64,000 nucleotides of DNA, from contig CAVNZM010000001.1 in the NCBI GenBank assembly GCA_963693365.1, forward strand, positions 17,298,001 through 17,362,000, in the 5' to 3' direction. The first letter of the stretch is position 1; each line of letters begins with the position of its first letter. Positions 34,263 through 44,272 of this stretch are shown one piece after another. Made by a program: the position numbers and the translations under genes. The stretch is from Amoebidium appalachense (taxonomy: Eukaryota > Ichthyosporea). The notes beneath the pieces were generated by a model. The model was not told where the DNA came from. It saw nothing but the letters and a program-made list of their open reading frames with translations, and searched no databases.

Positions 34263-35655
34263 ACACGGACCCACAAGTACACGCACACTCACAGGCGCAC
34301 ATCCACCACCACACATCCACCACCACCATAATAGAAACTTATTGACCACACTTCCAAAACCCATTTCCAAGTCCCCCCCCCCCCCTAAAAAAAAAATAAA
34401 AAATAATAAAACAAAACCCTACCAAGCCAACCCAAAAAATGCCCAAGCACGTGCATACAAAACAATGGGGACCATTTACACACCCAAAATGCAGTGCACA
34501 CTTGCCTGAAGGCACATGTCCAGCGTAACCATTTTTGTCACCAAACGCCGAGAACTTAGCCGCCTGCTCCTCTGGGGGAAGTTCTGTCAGGCGCTGGTCG
34601 TGGGGGCGGAAATCGTTACGCTTTTTGAGTTCATACTTGGTCCAATGCAGCGCCCTCGAGTAATACAGGAGCCGCTGCTCGTCGTATCGCTGCTTGTGGA
34701 GCTCCGAGAGGAGGGTGGCAAAGGCGTTTGGGCCCACACCTTTGTCTGCCAGTGCACGCAACAATGTTACCACCTTTAGGTCGAGCCCACTGCGGTGGCT
34801 AAGGTAGGCCGGAAACTGATCACGCATGAAGAGTGGAAGGCGTTTAATTGTCTGGGGGTTTGTGCCGGCAAAGTTTTTTTTGCATGTGTCACAAAAGTAC
34901 CGGGCCGTGATAATGTAGTAGCAGCTGTCAAAGTCGATAACACGCCGTCCTACGGGGTTGCTCATGAACCCATTGCGAGAAGTACGGTGTGGGTTGGGGT
35001 GGTTGTGGGGGTCCACGTAGTGATCATCGAAGGGGCACGGCACCATGAAACCGGGAGACAACCTTTCCGGAAGCCAGGCAAAACATCTGGGTTTGTAGAA
35101 AGGCGCTGGATCGCCCCCAAATTTAAAGCCTATAATGGGAGGTGGAAGATGCCACCCCACAGGCGTCTTCTCATCTTTGAGACTCTCTTTCACTGTGTGC
35201 AGGTGCGACTTGATTGTTTCGCCCGCCGCGTCAGAAAACTCCTCTCCACCGTCATCCCCGTCCGTATTATCTTCTCCCTCTTCCTCCCCTTCATCCTCGT
35301 CTACCCGGTACGCATCTGCTGCTGCATTTAGCAAAGGTTCCTCGTCGGGTTGCACCTGTATGTCTGGTGGGTGTGGAGCAGGGGCCCGATCCATTTCTCT
35401 TGGTAACGAATGGACGCTACCTGCCTCAACTACACGGGCCCTTATGTCGGCGGCCTTAGATAGAGGGGGCTGTTCGGGTTGTACGTTTACGTTTAGTTCC
35501 TGCAAAACAGCTTTGTTTGCCGTCCCAAAACCTGCAAAGTTCGCTAAAGGCTGAACAAATGCAGCATCTTTTTTTTTGCGCCCAGCTCCCTCCCTAGCTC
35601 CGCCTGTTTTATGCCCAGGGCGCTGTGTTGTGCCCTTAGGGCAGCCTGGCTTCAT
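27699..35655 (-). CDS. Transposase-like protein with embedded DnaQ/WRN-type 3'-5' exonuclease (DUF6729-like), six exons
   Basis: Exons (minus) 35655-34506, 33516-33326, 32337-31494, 31034-30394, 29941-29735 and 29297-27699 join in phase to about 1,543 aa with no internal stop. Introns after exons 1 and 5 would be GC-AG. Order: GGAREGAGRKKKD (~20-30), a DUF6729-like region with CPFDDHYVDPHNHP and CDTCKKNF (~165-383), a DDE-like first Asp in LKADHTF (D418), a second in FFYTDRCCQ (D492), then an exonuclease with LDCEW (D571/E573), GKQIGTDSAHL (D637) and YAALDAYASLQVY (Y706/D710), and RGTNEVEGAVH (E1054), placed like the TNxxE of MULE/IS256-type transposases. A Pro-rich region and a CKTCGRQGKGC knuckle (~1,387) follow. 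The start is the first in-frame ATG. All catalytic residues are present. Active transposon or domesticated gene cannot be decided; no terminal inverted repeats were found. Confidence 0.78.
29361..29430. repeat. (TG)n-(G)n tract in the GC-AG intron after exon 5
   Basis: TG repeats run into about 45 G. A (CT)n tract of about 60 bp is at 29,507-29,566 and further G runs at 29,585-29,612 and 29,709-29,727, all in the same intron. Confidence 0.9.
32888..32966. repeat. C homopolymer of about 74 bp
   Basis: The longest of several C runs in the intron between exons 2 and 3 of the transposase-exonuclease gene. Shorter runs are at 32,742-32,760 and 32,816-32,839. A G-run/(TG)n block lies at 33,163-33,275. 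Confidence 0.95.
33677..33972. repeat. Two long C homopolymers in the GC-AG intron after exon 1
   Basis: C runs at 33,677-33,719 and 33,909-33,972, with another at 34,224-34,248 followed by (CA)n. Coding potential is absent between them. Confidence 0.9.
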
Positions 35656-35755
35656 TTTAAACACTTGGGGCCTGGCCCCCTGCCCCCCTAGTGCGACTAC
35701 GTTACCGCAAACATTCCCGTATTCCAGTGTGCTCGGCAATGCTGCTCATGGCCTT

Positions 35756-37400
35756 CCCGGACTGGTGGTTGTGACCAGTAAAGAGCGCGCCAATTCCTGA
35801 CCGCCGCCTACAGCAGTGTATGATCTGTTATCCATATTCGGCAAAAGGGGTCTTGCCCAACCAATGGCTTGAATCCTTGTAACTTTGCTTTATCCATATA
35901 AGGTTAGCTGAACACCCCCCCCTCCAATCATACCCCCCCCTTCTCTCTAGTAGTAGCTCCTGGCATGCCGTGACCGCAGAGTTTACATTTTGCGCGCTTG
36001 CCATATATAGCAACAGCCTACAACGCATATTTCTACATGTAACAAAAGTAGCCTATTTTTTATGAGCTATGACGTAACATTGTGCGAATCTCAGACTATA
36101 TCAATAAGTTGTTTCTGATTAGCCTGAAACTAAACCTTTGCGACTTATTTTCTATTTTAGGATCATCGGATTGCCCAAATGCGGCCATATGAATCGTTGC
36201 CAAGGTATATAAAGGCACCACATGCTTCTGCCTTTCCACTTTTTCTCCCCCCGAAGACTCATAACTACAAGTCCATGTTACATTTTCAAAGGAGTCTCCA
36301 TTTGAAACAGCCCGACCATCTTCAGCGGAATAAAGGCACGGGTTACATCCAGGACAGCACTACGGTGCTCTTTTGTGTTCCCTTCCGTCCTACTTCTTCT
36401 TTTCTCGTGCTTCGTTCTCGACTTCGTTTATCACCCTGTGTGTGCGCTGTGACATGTTGCTTGGGCTCTTGTCATCTCTTTTGCTTGTTTTGTTGTGTGC
36501 CCGTGTTCCCTTTGCACCTCTAGCTGTTTTGGTCTCCAGCCGTTTTGATGGCTGTCGGCCCAGCGAGGTTGCTAGATTAATAAAAGCCAGCCTTACGACA
36601 CGCAGCGCCTACATGTGGTTCTGTGTGTAACCTTATCTGGTTAAATTTTTCCTGCACTCTTTGTGAAGTTAGCCGGAATGAGAATATAGCATGAATAAGC
36701 ACTACTTTTGCTCTGCATTTTTTGCCTGTACGTTTTCTAGATGGCTTCGTTAAGTTCATGGAGAGAGGTAAAATACAAAGCCCTGTTGCAACGGGCTATT
36801 GATTGTCTCTTGGGTCAGCTAGTGAGGTGGCCGTGGACGAAAATAGCTGTATGAGTGCATGGTTAATTGACGTGCCGAACTGCTATTTCCCAGTCGGCAC
36901 GTCTCATTCCCATGCTACAGCAACTGCCCAAATATACCACGTGGAGCATCTCTCCGTGGTGCTTTGCGTAATCAGAATTGGGCACACCTCTGTGCATCGG
37001 AAGAACACTGACTGCCACTGTTGCAGTGAATAATAAAAATGTGGCCAAGTTTGAGTCCTTTCCTCCAACCTCCCCAGTACAAACAAGGCAGAACCAGCCT
37101 GAGGTGCGTGGAACTCGATTACTTTGCTACTTACTTGCTGCTATGTAGTAATAATACTCGATTACTCCACGCGGACGTGGGCTATTTTTTACGCTTCTTG
37201 TTCTTATTTTTGCTCGCTGCCCGATGTTAGATCAGACCATTAATCTAACACGGCATATATTATGACACGTCCACCCGGCCCCGAGCACTCGAACATCCCT
37301 CCCCGCTGGCTCACCCCCATGCGGGGCGCCTTACAGCCGAACTCACCGCGGGCGCAGGAGCTACATGCGCGCACGGTATTTGTACCTTCTGTTTATCCAG
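35756..37400. other. Region between divergent transposase-exonuclease and FEN1-like genes
   Basis: About 1.6 kb with no convincing exon. It contains a TATATAAA at 36,206-36,213 and an AATAAA at 36,579-36,584 on the plus strand, spaced like the TATA and poly(A) signals of an LTR, but no LTR boundaries could be placed. Another AATAAA lies at about 37,032. Confidence 0.4.
36206..36213 (+). promoter_or_regulatory. TATA-box-like element
   Basis: GGTATATAAAGGC is a good TATA match on the plus strand about 370 bp before an AATAAA. It may drive a short transcript, the FEN1-like relic, or belong to a solo LTR. Confidence 0.35.
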
Positions 37401-37508
37401 CAACCATTTGCGACAGATTGGGGATGTTCCTTGTGGCCCTCACACCTCTCAGTTGTCCCTTTACCGCACACTCTAGCATCGCTGTCCGATCATCGCCCGG
37501 CTAAGTGG

Positions 37509-38944
37509 GTGGTGCAGTGCCCCGGGGTGGTCGCCCGCCCACCGCCAGAGACACAGCGCATGCTAGCAAAACGGCTTTCTAACATGTTGGTGCAATCGGC
37601 ATTCCGGGCGCAATATGCCCCTATACACCCGCAGCTTCTCCGTATGGTGCAAGAGGCACGAGTGCGCAAGGATCCGGGAATTCTTCACAAGGCCCTTAGT
37701 AGTGTACCTGCAAAGTCGAAGGAAAGCCATTAACTAGCTATGTTATTGCACACATCTGACAGCCCACACACAATAGTGTTACCAAAAGCAATAGTGGTAA
37801 AGATAACCGAAAAGTTCAAAAAAGAAATACACTTCTGGCAACATGGACTGGGAGCTACCCCTGTTTTTGTCTTTGATGGGCAGCTCATGCATGCCAAACA
37901 AACAGAGAAAAGCAACCGGTTAAAGGCGTGCGAAAACGCGTATAACGAAGGGAAACGACTTCTGGGCACCCTTTGTAACGCCACTTCGTCGGAGGAGAGT
38001 CAGAAAATACAGGAGCGGGTTGACAGCCAGTTTAAACAGTCCCACTTTGTCGTCTGGTCTATGGCACGAGTGGCGTTGGCAACATGCCAAGCGGAGGGTA
38101 TAGAGAAGGTGGTGGCCCCTTACGAGGCGGGCGTTCATGGGGCAGAATAAGATAATTGACGTAATAGGGGCCCCTATAGCGGTGGACGACAATGATTGGC
38201 TTGCAGATACATCCTCACCCATACTCATCGGTGGTCTGTTGCGGGGCAAGCCAAAAAACAGATTCCCTCACTCGTTTTAAATGCTACCTCGTCGATCACG
38301 CTCGCGACATTTTTAAAGTACACACTTACAAAAATAAACAATATGATTTCTCAGGCTGGAATATGGACGATTTGCTTCTTTTTGGCATTGTTGGTGGTTG
38401 TGATTTTTTGAAACTAGTGGGTGTGGGTGAGGTTGGCGCACACGACTTTGTGAGGAAGATGAAACAAAAAGGGGACACGCAACTCGTTACACGCATGGCT
38501 GGAGTGTGTGCAAGACGTTCTTGAGAACTCGTCACTTCGCCTTGCTGCCCCAAAAATGCACGCACACGAGCTTGATACTGTGAGTGTGTTCACGGCAGTT
38601 GAACGGGCGCTCGTAGCCTTCCGCTCCCACATAGTGCTGAATCCTGTTACGCTTGAGCATTGGCACGTTTGCTGGACACCAGCCGCTGAGAGCCTCACCC
38701 AGAGGTGTTGGGCACACCAATCGATGCCAACCTTTTGGACTGCTATCTGACTGGCCATATTGTTCCGCACACTCTTGAATTTCTACCGCTCAGTGGCACA
38801 GCAGAGAGTGGGCGGCCTGATATATAGGCAACCGGGAATGCAGATAATGTTAAATCGTTGATGAAATTAATAGATAAAATAAATGATGTATCTAGAGAGG
38901 CCCGGGCCGCAAAGGCATCTGTACTCGCTCGAAAGAAAAGGTAG
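37509..38944 (+). pseudogene. Broken FEN1/XPG-family structure-specific nuclease
   Basis: Several plus-strand frames in order show Rad2/FEN1-like features. A segment at 37,740-38,150 reads FWQHGLGATPVFVFDG, then RLKACENAYNEGKRLL, then IEKVVAPYEA. A segment near 38,350-38,460 reads DDLLLFGIVGGCDFL plus GVGEVGAHDFV, like the XPG-I and helix-hairpin-helix region. The C-terminal piece in a third frame ends ARKKR and stops at 38,944. At least three frame changes or stops separate the pieces, so the gene is decayed unless short introns were missed. The N-terminal part (DPGILHKALSS, ~37,670) is tentative. It is divergent to the exonuclease-transposase gene 1.8 kb away. Confidence 0.6.
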
Positions 38945-39159
38945 ATCGATGTAAAGTGATAAGTCTCTTTTATAAATTAGTAACGCTAGTAGTAGTGCTA
39001 TATGGCAACCATAACCGGTTAAGGATAAATGGTGTTTTTGTTCTGTATAAATGTAATGAAAATTGTAACTAGGCAGTGCTGTGCACTATTTTATGTATGC
39101 CATGTGGTGTAACGAATGAAGGTCTACTGTTACCACAACTACTGGGGTGACAAGGTCTT

Positions 39160-39166
39160 GCGTCTG

Positions 39167-39201
<35 letters not shown>

Positions 39202-39255
39202 TTGCGTGCGTGGGTGCGTGCGTGCGTGGGTGAGTGCGTGCGTGCGTGCGTGCGC
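39160..39255. repeat. (TGCG)n microsatellite
   Basis: TGCGTGCG repeats with a few TGGGTG variants. It lies 90 bp left of the Copia 5' LTR; G-rich DNA follows at 39,297-39,344. Confidence 0.9.
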
Positions 39256-39344
39256 ACCCAGGAATGTGTAGTGGTTGTGTGTGGTCTAGAATAGGCGGGA
39301 GGAGGGGCCTGGGGGGGAGAGGGGGGGGAAGGGGGGGGGGGGAG

Positions 39345-40109
39345 TGTTGGAGTACACTGGTACTCCCGGCTAGCAATGTCTGTTAGAGAAAGTTTCTGAG
39401 CAATTGAATAACTGTTTCAACACTCACTCGAGTGCATAGAGCTTTTGTTTACGGTCATATTCATATATGGTAGTTATATGTTTGAGCCAAAACTGTACCA
39501 ATGACGAGCTTCACTAGCAACGTGCTAATTGTGCTCATTAATTAATATTCCCGGTTCAGATGATGTCATGTCTATATTTGCCACAGGATTCTATTCTTAG
39601 AGTGGTAGTGTGCTTTATTCCCGGATATTCTCAGAATATTTTTAGTTGTGTGAAGCAAGATTTACGTTTAACTGCAATTGGTGTGTTAAACACGTTTATT
39701 TGTGTGCTTTAGTGCAAGTTAACTAGCCACTCAACGTGCACAGTTAACTTTTATATCTTTAACGACTTGTTTTCATTGTGCTCTCTTTTCGGCCATGCTG
39801 TACATGGCCCACCACCAGGGTGCACACGAGGCCACCATGAGGTGGCCAACGACTATATAAAGCAGTGCCTCCCATGTCACAAACATGGGAAGCAGAACGT
39901 TTGATTTACACTTTTCTACTGTCGTTTCCAGTGCACAAAACACATAGACTAGTTACCCATCATACACGACACTATGTCTGACAACTTACAGTTGCAGCAA
40001 CTAGTCCAACTACTGGAGCAGAGGTTGGCCTCACAAGATGCAATCATTTCTGACTTACAGAAGGAACAACGTGCACTAGAACTAGCTTCTATGAACACAA
40101 TGTCCAACA
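39345..40109 (+). repeat. Copia 5' LTR
   Basis: 765 bp, TG...CA ends. It contains a TATATAA at 39,854-39,860 and the gag start codon at 39,974, so the first 45 codons lie inside the LTR. Confidence 0.97.
39854..39860 (+). promoter_or_regulatory. LTR TATA box of the Copia element
   Basis: GACTATATAAAGC, about 115 bp before the gag ATG. The 3' LTR has an identical copy at 44,974-44,980. Confidence 0.65.
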
Positions 40110-43100
40110 GGGTTATGGGCCCCTCACGTAATGATTCCATCAAGTTCAAGGTCGACATCCCTCTCTTCACTGGCATTGATAATGATTCAGGCACGGACTA
40201 CCACACATGGGCCGAAACCATGTATGTCCAGCTTTCTGGTGCTGGTCTTCTCCACACCATCGCGCCCAGTACGGAGCACCCGGCTACCCGTGAACAGGTC
40301 GACACTGCCCGTTCCTACCTGTGGCAAGCACTCTCGGTTGACGTGCGTTGTATCCTAGGGTTAACACGCACCACCACACCTGCGGAGATATGGTCGGCCC
40401 TATCTGCCCACTACCTGGAGCAATCTGAGGCCAATCAGTACGACCTTATCGGGCTGTACATGAATTCTACGCCTGAACCTACGGACACCGCGACGAAATA
40501 CGCCATGAAACTCCGCGGCTACGTGCGGCGCCTGGCCGATTACGGCACACAAATTGGTGATGCTCAAGTGCTGACCAAGCTCACCAACGACCTCGGCAAG
40601 GTGCCTTACTACGAAATGCCTGTAATTGCCTACAAGATGACACCCAAGCCTACCGTGATGGGCCTCCTCCAACAGCTACGGGCATATGAGACCAGCCACC
40701 CACGTGCACGTGTGACTACCAGCTCCGGGCCGGCCGCCTTCACCACACGGGCTCCTCAACCTGTCATCTGCCACGGCTGCGGCAAACCAGGCCACATCAA
40801 GTCTCAGTGCCCCAACGGCAACGGCCAACACAGCAACTCTGGCAACAACCGTGCCAGCACCTACCCCAAGGGTTCCTGCGTCAACCACCCACTGTCTACC
40901 AGTCACACTACCGCCATGTGCAAGGGGGGCAACCGTGCCAACGGCCGCAAACCTAAGGGTGGTCCCCTCCCGCCTGGGTCCTGCATCAACCACCCTGCCT
41001 CTACTACCCACACTACGGCACAGTGCAAGGGGGGGGCTGCCGCTCCCCGGGCTTTCCTCATGTCTAGCAACGACTGTGGCACCAACAAGGTGCTCCTCGA
41101 CTCTGGAGCCACTGACCATGTGTGCCCCCGGCCCGATGTGTTCATCAACATGCGTGCGGCGCCTTACTCCACGGTCCAAGTAGCCGACAAGGGTGCATGT
41201 GCAGTGCTTGGGGTGGGCGACGTGTTCTTTTCCAGCACCATCGACGGCGTTACTGCGGTGCATCAGCTGACGGATGTACTCTACGTGCCCTCCATCCCCG
41301 ACACTCTCATCAGTGTGTTCACGGCAACTACCAACGGTGTTTTACCCCGCTTTGACACCCGCGGCGGCGTTAAGTTGTGCTACGGCGATCAAATTCTGGC
41401 CACCGGCTCGGCTGTCGGCACCAAGCTGTACCACATGGCGGTGTCTCTTCTGCGCGCGGACACAACCCCGGACGCCCAAACCACCACTGCTCCGCGTATC
41501 CTCAAGGTTACTGCCGACCTCAACACGTGGCACTACCGTCTGGGCCATGCTGGCATTGACGCTGTACGCTCGGTCATCAAGTCTGCAGGCCTGTTGGTGG
41601 GTGGCGGTGCCAAGTCTCCGGGTGTGTGTGAGCCCTGTGCCCTCGGCAAAGCCCACCGTGTTGCCTTCTCCGAATCAACTAGCCAAGCTCCCCGGGTCCT
41701 AGCCAAGGTTCACAGCGACATCAGCGGCCCCTTCCCTCCCGCGATCGGTGGTGCTCAGTACTTGGCGACGTTCCACGACGAATTCACCGGCCACACCACG
41801 GCCGTGCCCCTCGTCAAGAAGTCGGACACACTGGCTGCATATGTGACGTACCACAAGGCGGCGGTTACCCAACACGGTGTTCCCATGCAGGTGTTTCAGT
41901 CCGACGGGGGGGGCGAGTACATGGGCACGGCCTTCGGGGACTACAACCGTGAGCATGGCATTCGCCATCAGATCACTACCACCGGCTCTCCTCAACAGAA
42001 TGGGACTGCCGAACGACTGAACCGGACCCTCCTCGACATGGTTCGGGCACTCCTGCAGCAGTCCGGCCTTCCGGTGGGATTCTGGGCCGAGGCAGCTGTG
42101 ACCGCGGCTTTTATACGCAACATGCTCCCGTCGCGAGCCACCGGCAGCCAATCGTCTCCCGCCCTGCTGTGGACCGGCATTCCTCCCGACTACAGCCGGC
42201 TCCGTGTCTGGGGCTCTCCCTGCTACGTCCATCAACAGGATACACCGAAACTGGCGCCTCGTGCCGTCAAGGGCATCTTCGTGGGCTACCCTCCTAACAT
42301 CAAGGGCTACAAGGTCTGGATTCCAGCAGCACACAAGATGACCGTCAGCCGTGACGTGCAGTTCGACGAGGCTGCTATTCTGCACCCCCTCCGTGATGTC
42401 CCATCTGATTGGTCGACCGCACCGGCAATTCATCATTTTTTGGAGTCATCTGATTCGTCAAATCAGCCAGCCAATCACATCGTCCGGAATGATCAGCAAT
42501 CTGATTCGTCTCGTCTGTCAGCCAATGGGACAGCGCCGAGTGATCAATTGGACATTCCGATCCTGCCCGAGCCTGCACATCGGCTCCCCCGGACGACCCG
42601 TAGTGGCGCTGTGTACAACGACCAACGTCGAGGCCCGACTGCCAACGTGGCTGCTGCTACGGCCCCCCTTGCCCCCCAGGCTACGGCTCCTGCATCAACA
42701 CCCATCAAGGCTTCCACCATTGTTGTCCCCAAGACTGTCCGGGCTGCACTCAAGAGTCCCCAGCGTCTGAAATGGGAGGAGGCTGCACACCGTGAGCTCA
42801 AGGCCCTGGAAGACAACGGCACCTTCACCCTTGTGCCCCGTCCAGAGGATGGCTCCACTGTCATTCCGGTCGGCTGGGTCTTTACGGTCAAGCAGGACAA
42901 CGTCGGCAACGTCACTGCGTTCAAGGCCCGGCTTGTGGCCCGGGGCAACTACCAGCAGCCTGGCCAGGACTATTTCGTCACCGAGTCACCTGTGGCTGCG
43001 CTGGCTACCATCCGGCTGGTTTTGGCTACCTCCGTGGCCCAAGGTCTGCCTCTGCGCCACATCGACGTCAACACAGCATTCCTCAACGGCACCGTCAACG

Positions 43101-44272
43101 AGACCATCTACATTGAGCAGCCCCCTGGCTTCGTCAACCCCTCGGCCCCCCATGCTGTCGGCTTGCTCCACAAGGCGCTCTACGGCCTAAAACAGGCACC
43201 GCGCCAGTGGTATGAGGCCCTCCGTGACCATCTCCTCGACCAAGGCTTCATTGTGAGTGCTGCTGACCCGTGCCTGTTCATCAAGAATGCCGGGACCCCA
43301 ACATTTATTGCCCTTGCTGCCTACGTGGATGACTTCACCGTGACGGCCGCCACTGATGCGCTCATCGACGATTTTTTCACCAAGCTGGATGCTCGTTTCT
43401 CTGCCAAGGACCTGGGTCGTCCTACCCTGCTCATCGGGCACACTCTTACCTGGCTGGAGGACGGGTCTCTGCGTCTGGGCCATCGTCAACACATCATCGA
43501 CTTGGCTGCCCGTTTTCGTCTCACCCACATGTCCGGCACCAAGACCCCCATCGTCCCGGGCCAGGCCAGTGAAAGCAACAAGACCCCAGCCTACAGCAAG
43601 AAGGAGGACTATGCCAGCCTGGTCGGTGCCCTGCTGTGGATTGCGCGTACCACCCGCCCCGACATTTCCCAGGCTCTGGGAGTCCTTACTCGACACATTC
43701 ATGCGCCCACCGTCACCCACTGGACTATGGCTACCAGAGTTGTAAGCTACCTGCTGGCCACCATCGACCTGGGTATTGTCTACCGTCCCGGCCCCCCCAA
43801 CCTTGTTGGCTACTCCGACTCCGACTACGCCGAGGACCGCGACACCCGGCGCTCCACCACGGGCTATGTCTTCTTCATAAACTCCTCCCCTGTGTCCTGG
43901 GTGTCTCGGCTCCAGTCCATCACCACCCACAGCTCCACTGAGGCTGAATTTGTGGCCATGTCTGCTGCTACGAACGAGGCCCTATGGCTCAACTATGTGA
44001 TGGACGACCTGGGCCTTAATCCTATCAATGAGCCCACCCCGGTGCCCATCCATGGGGACAATGAGTCTGCCCGGGCCCTGCTGGACACCCTGGGGGTTAA
44101 GCCCAAGACCAAGCACATCGACGTCCGCTACTGCTCCGTCAAGGAACATCACCTGCTGGGCAACATCACTGTGGTCCCGGTGGCTTCTGCTGACAACAAG
44201 GCCGACATGTTCACCAAGGCCCTGTCTGCCTCTTTCTTCACCAAGGCCGTGGGGATGCTCAACATGTGCTGA
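39974..44272 (+). CDS. Copia gag-pol polyprotein
   Basis: 1,432 aa, no stops. An N-terminal coiled coil (1-45) is encoded by the LTR and is followed by Gag. A zinc knuckle CHGCGKPGHIKSQC (~265) is followed by two related C/H motifs of form CxNHPxSTxHTTxxC (~297 and ~337). Protease: LLDSGATDH (~374). Integrase: an HHCC-type region (WHYRLGH...CEPCALGK, ~515-560) and catalytic HSDISG, QSDGGGEY and TAERLNR. Reverse transcriptase: HIDVNTAFLNG (~1,029) and catalytic YVDD (~1,117). RNase H: YSDSDYAED (~1,279), HSSTEAEF (~1,318) and HIDVRY (~1,382). Integrase before RT defines Copia. There is no separate gag frame or visible frameshift signal, so regulation of the Gag:Pol ratio is unclear. An AT-richer spacer encoding SDSSN-type repeats separates integrase and RT. 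Confidence 0.97.
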   Translation: MSDNLQLQQLVQLLEQRLASQDAIISDLQKEQRALELASMNTMSNRVMGPSRNDSIKFKVDIPLFTGIDNDSGTDYHTWAETMYVQLSGAGLLHTIAPSTEHPATREQVDTARSYLWQALSVDVRCILGLTRTTTPAEIWSALSAHYLEQSEANQYDLIGLYMNSTPEPTDTATKYAMKLRGYVRRLADYGTQIGDAQVLTKLTNDLGKVPYYEMPVIAYKMTPKPTVMGLLQQLRAYETSHPRARVTTSSGPAAFTTRAPQPVICHGCGKPGHIKSQCPNGNGQHSNSGNNRASTYPKGSCVNHPLSTSHTTAMCKGGNRANGRKPKGGPLPPGSCINHPASTTHTTAQCKGGAAAPRAFLMSSNDCGTNKVLLDSGATDHVCPRPDVFINMRAAPYSTVQVADKGACAVLGVGDVFFSSTIDGVTAVHQLTDVLYVPSIPDTLISVFTATTNGVLPRFDTRGGVKLCYGDQILATGSAVGTKLYHMAVSLLRADTTPDAQTTTAPRILKVTADLNTWHYRLGHAGIDAVRSVIKSAGLLVGGGAKSPGVCEPCALGKAHRVAFSESTSQAPRVLAKVHSDISGPFPPAIGGAQYLATFHDEFTGHTTAVPLVKKSDTLAAYVTYHKAAVTQHGVPMQVFQSDGGGEYMGTAFGDYNREHGIRHQITTTGSPQQNGTAERLNRTLLDMVRALLQQSGLPVGFWAEAAVTAAFIRNMLPSRATGSQSSPALLWTGIPPDYSRLRVWGSPCYVHQQDTPKLAPRAVKGIFVGYPPNIKGYKVWIPAAHKMTVSRDVQFDEAAILHPLRDVPSDWSTAPAIHHFLESSDSSNQPANHIVRNDQQSDSSRLSANGTAPSDQLDIPILPEPAHRLPRTTRSGAVYNDQRRGPTANVAAATAPLAPQATAPASTPIKASTIVVPKTVRAALKSPQRLKWEEAAHRELKALEDNGTFTLVPRPEDGSTVIPVGWVFTVKQDNVGNVTAFKARLVARGNYQQPGQDYFVTESPVAALATIRLVLATSVAQGLPLRHIDVNTAFLNGTVNETIYIEQPPGFVNPSAPHAVGLLHKALYGLKQAPRQWYEALRDHLLDQGFIVSAADPCLFIKNAGTPTFIALAAYVDDFTVTAATDALIDDFFTKLDARFSAKDLGRPTLLIGHTLTWLEDGSLRLGHRQHIIDLAARFRLTHMSGTKTPIVPGQASESNKTPAYSKKEDYASLVGALLWIARTTRPDISQALGVLTRHIHAPTVTHWTMATRVVSYLLATIDLGIVYRPGPPNLVGYSDSDYAEDRDTRRSTTGYVFFINSSPVSWVSRLQSITTHSSTEAEFVAMSAATNEALWLNYVMDDLGLNPINEPTPVPIHGDNESARALLDTLGVKPKTKHIDVRYCSVKEHHLLGNITVVPVASADNKADMFTKALSASFFTKAVGMLNMC
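40110..40122 (+). promoter_or_regulatory. Copia primer-binding site, initiator tRNA-Met anticodon arm
   Basis: GGGTTATGGGCCC directly follows the 5' LTR. It is complementary to the GGGCCCATAACCC anticodon loop and stem of eukaryotic initiator tRNA-Met, the half-tRNA priming known from Drosophila copia. It lies within the gag reading frame. Confidence 0.85.

Noticed and set aside
27360-39300. Terminal inverted repeats around the transposase-exonuclease and FEN1-like pair
   Set aside because: The outer flanks were compared by eye and no convincing inverted match was found, so no transposon boundaries are claimed.
41699-43930. Minus-strand open frames opposite Copia gag-pol
   Set aside because: Antisense shadows of a codon-biased ORF that contains every expected Copia motif.
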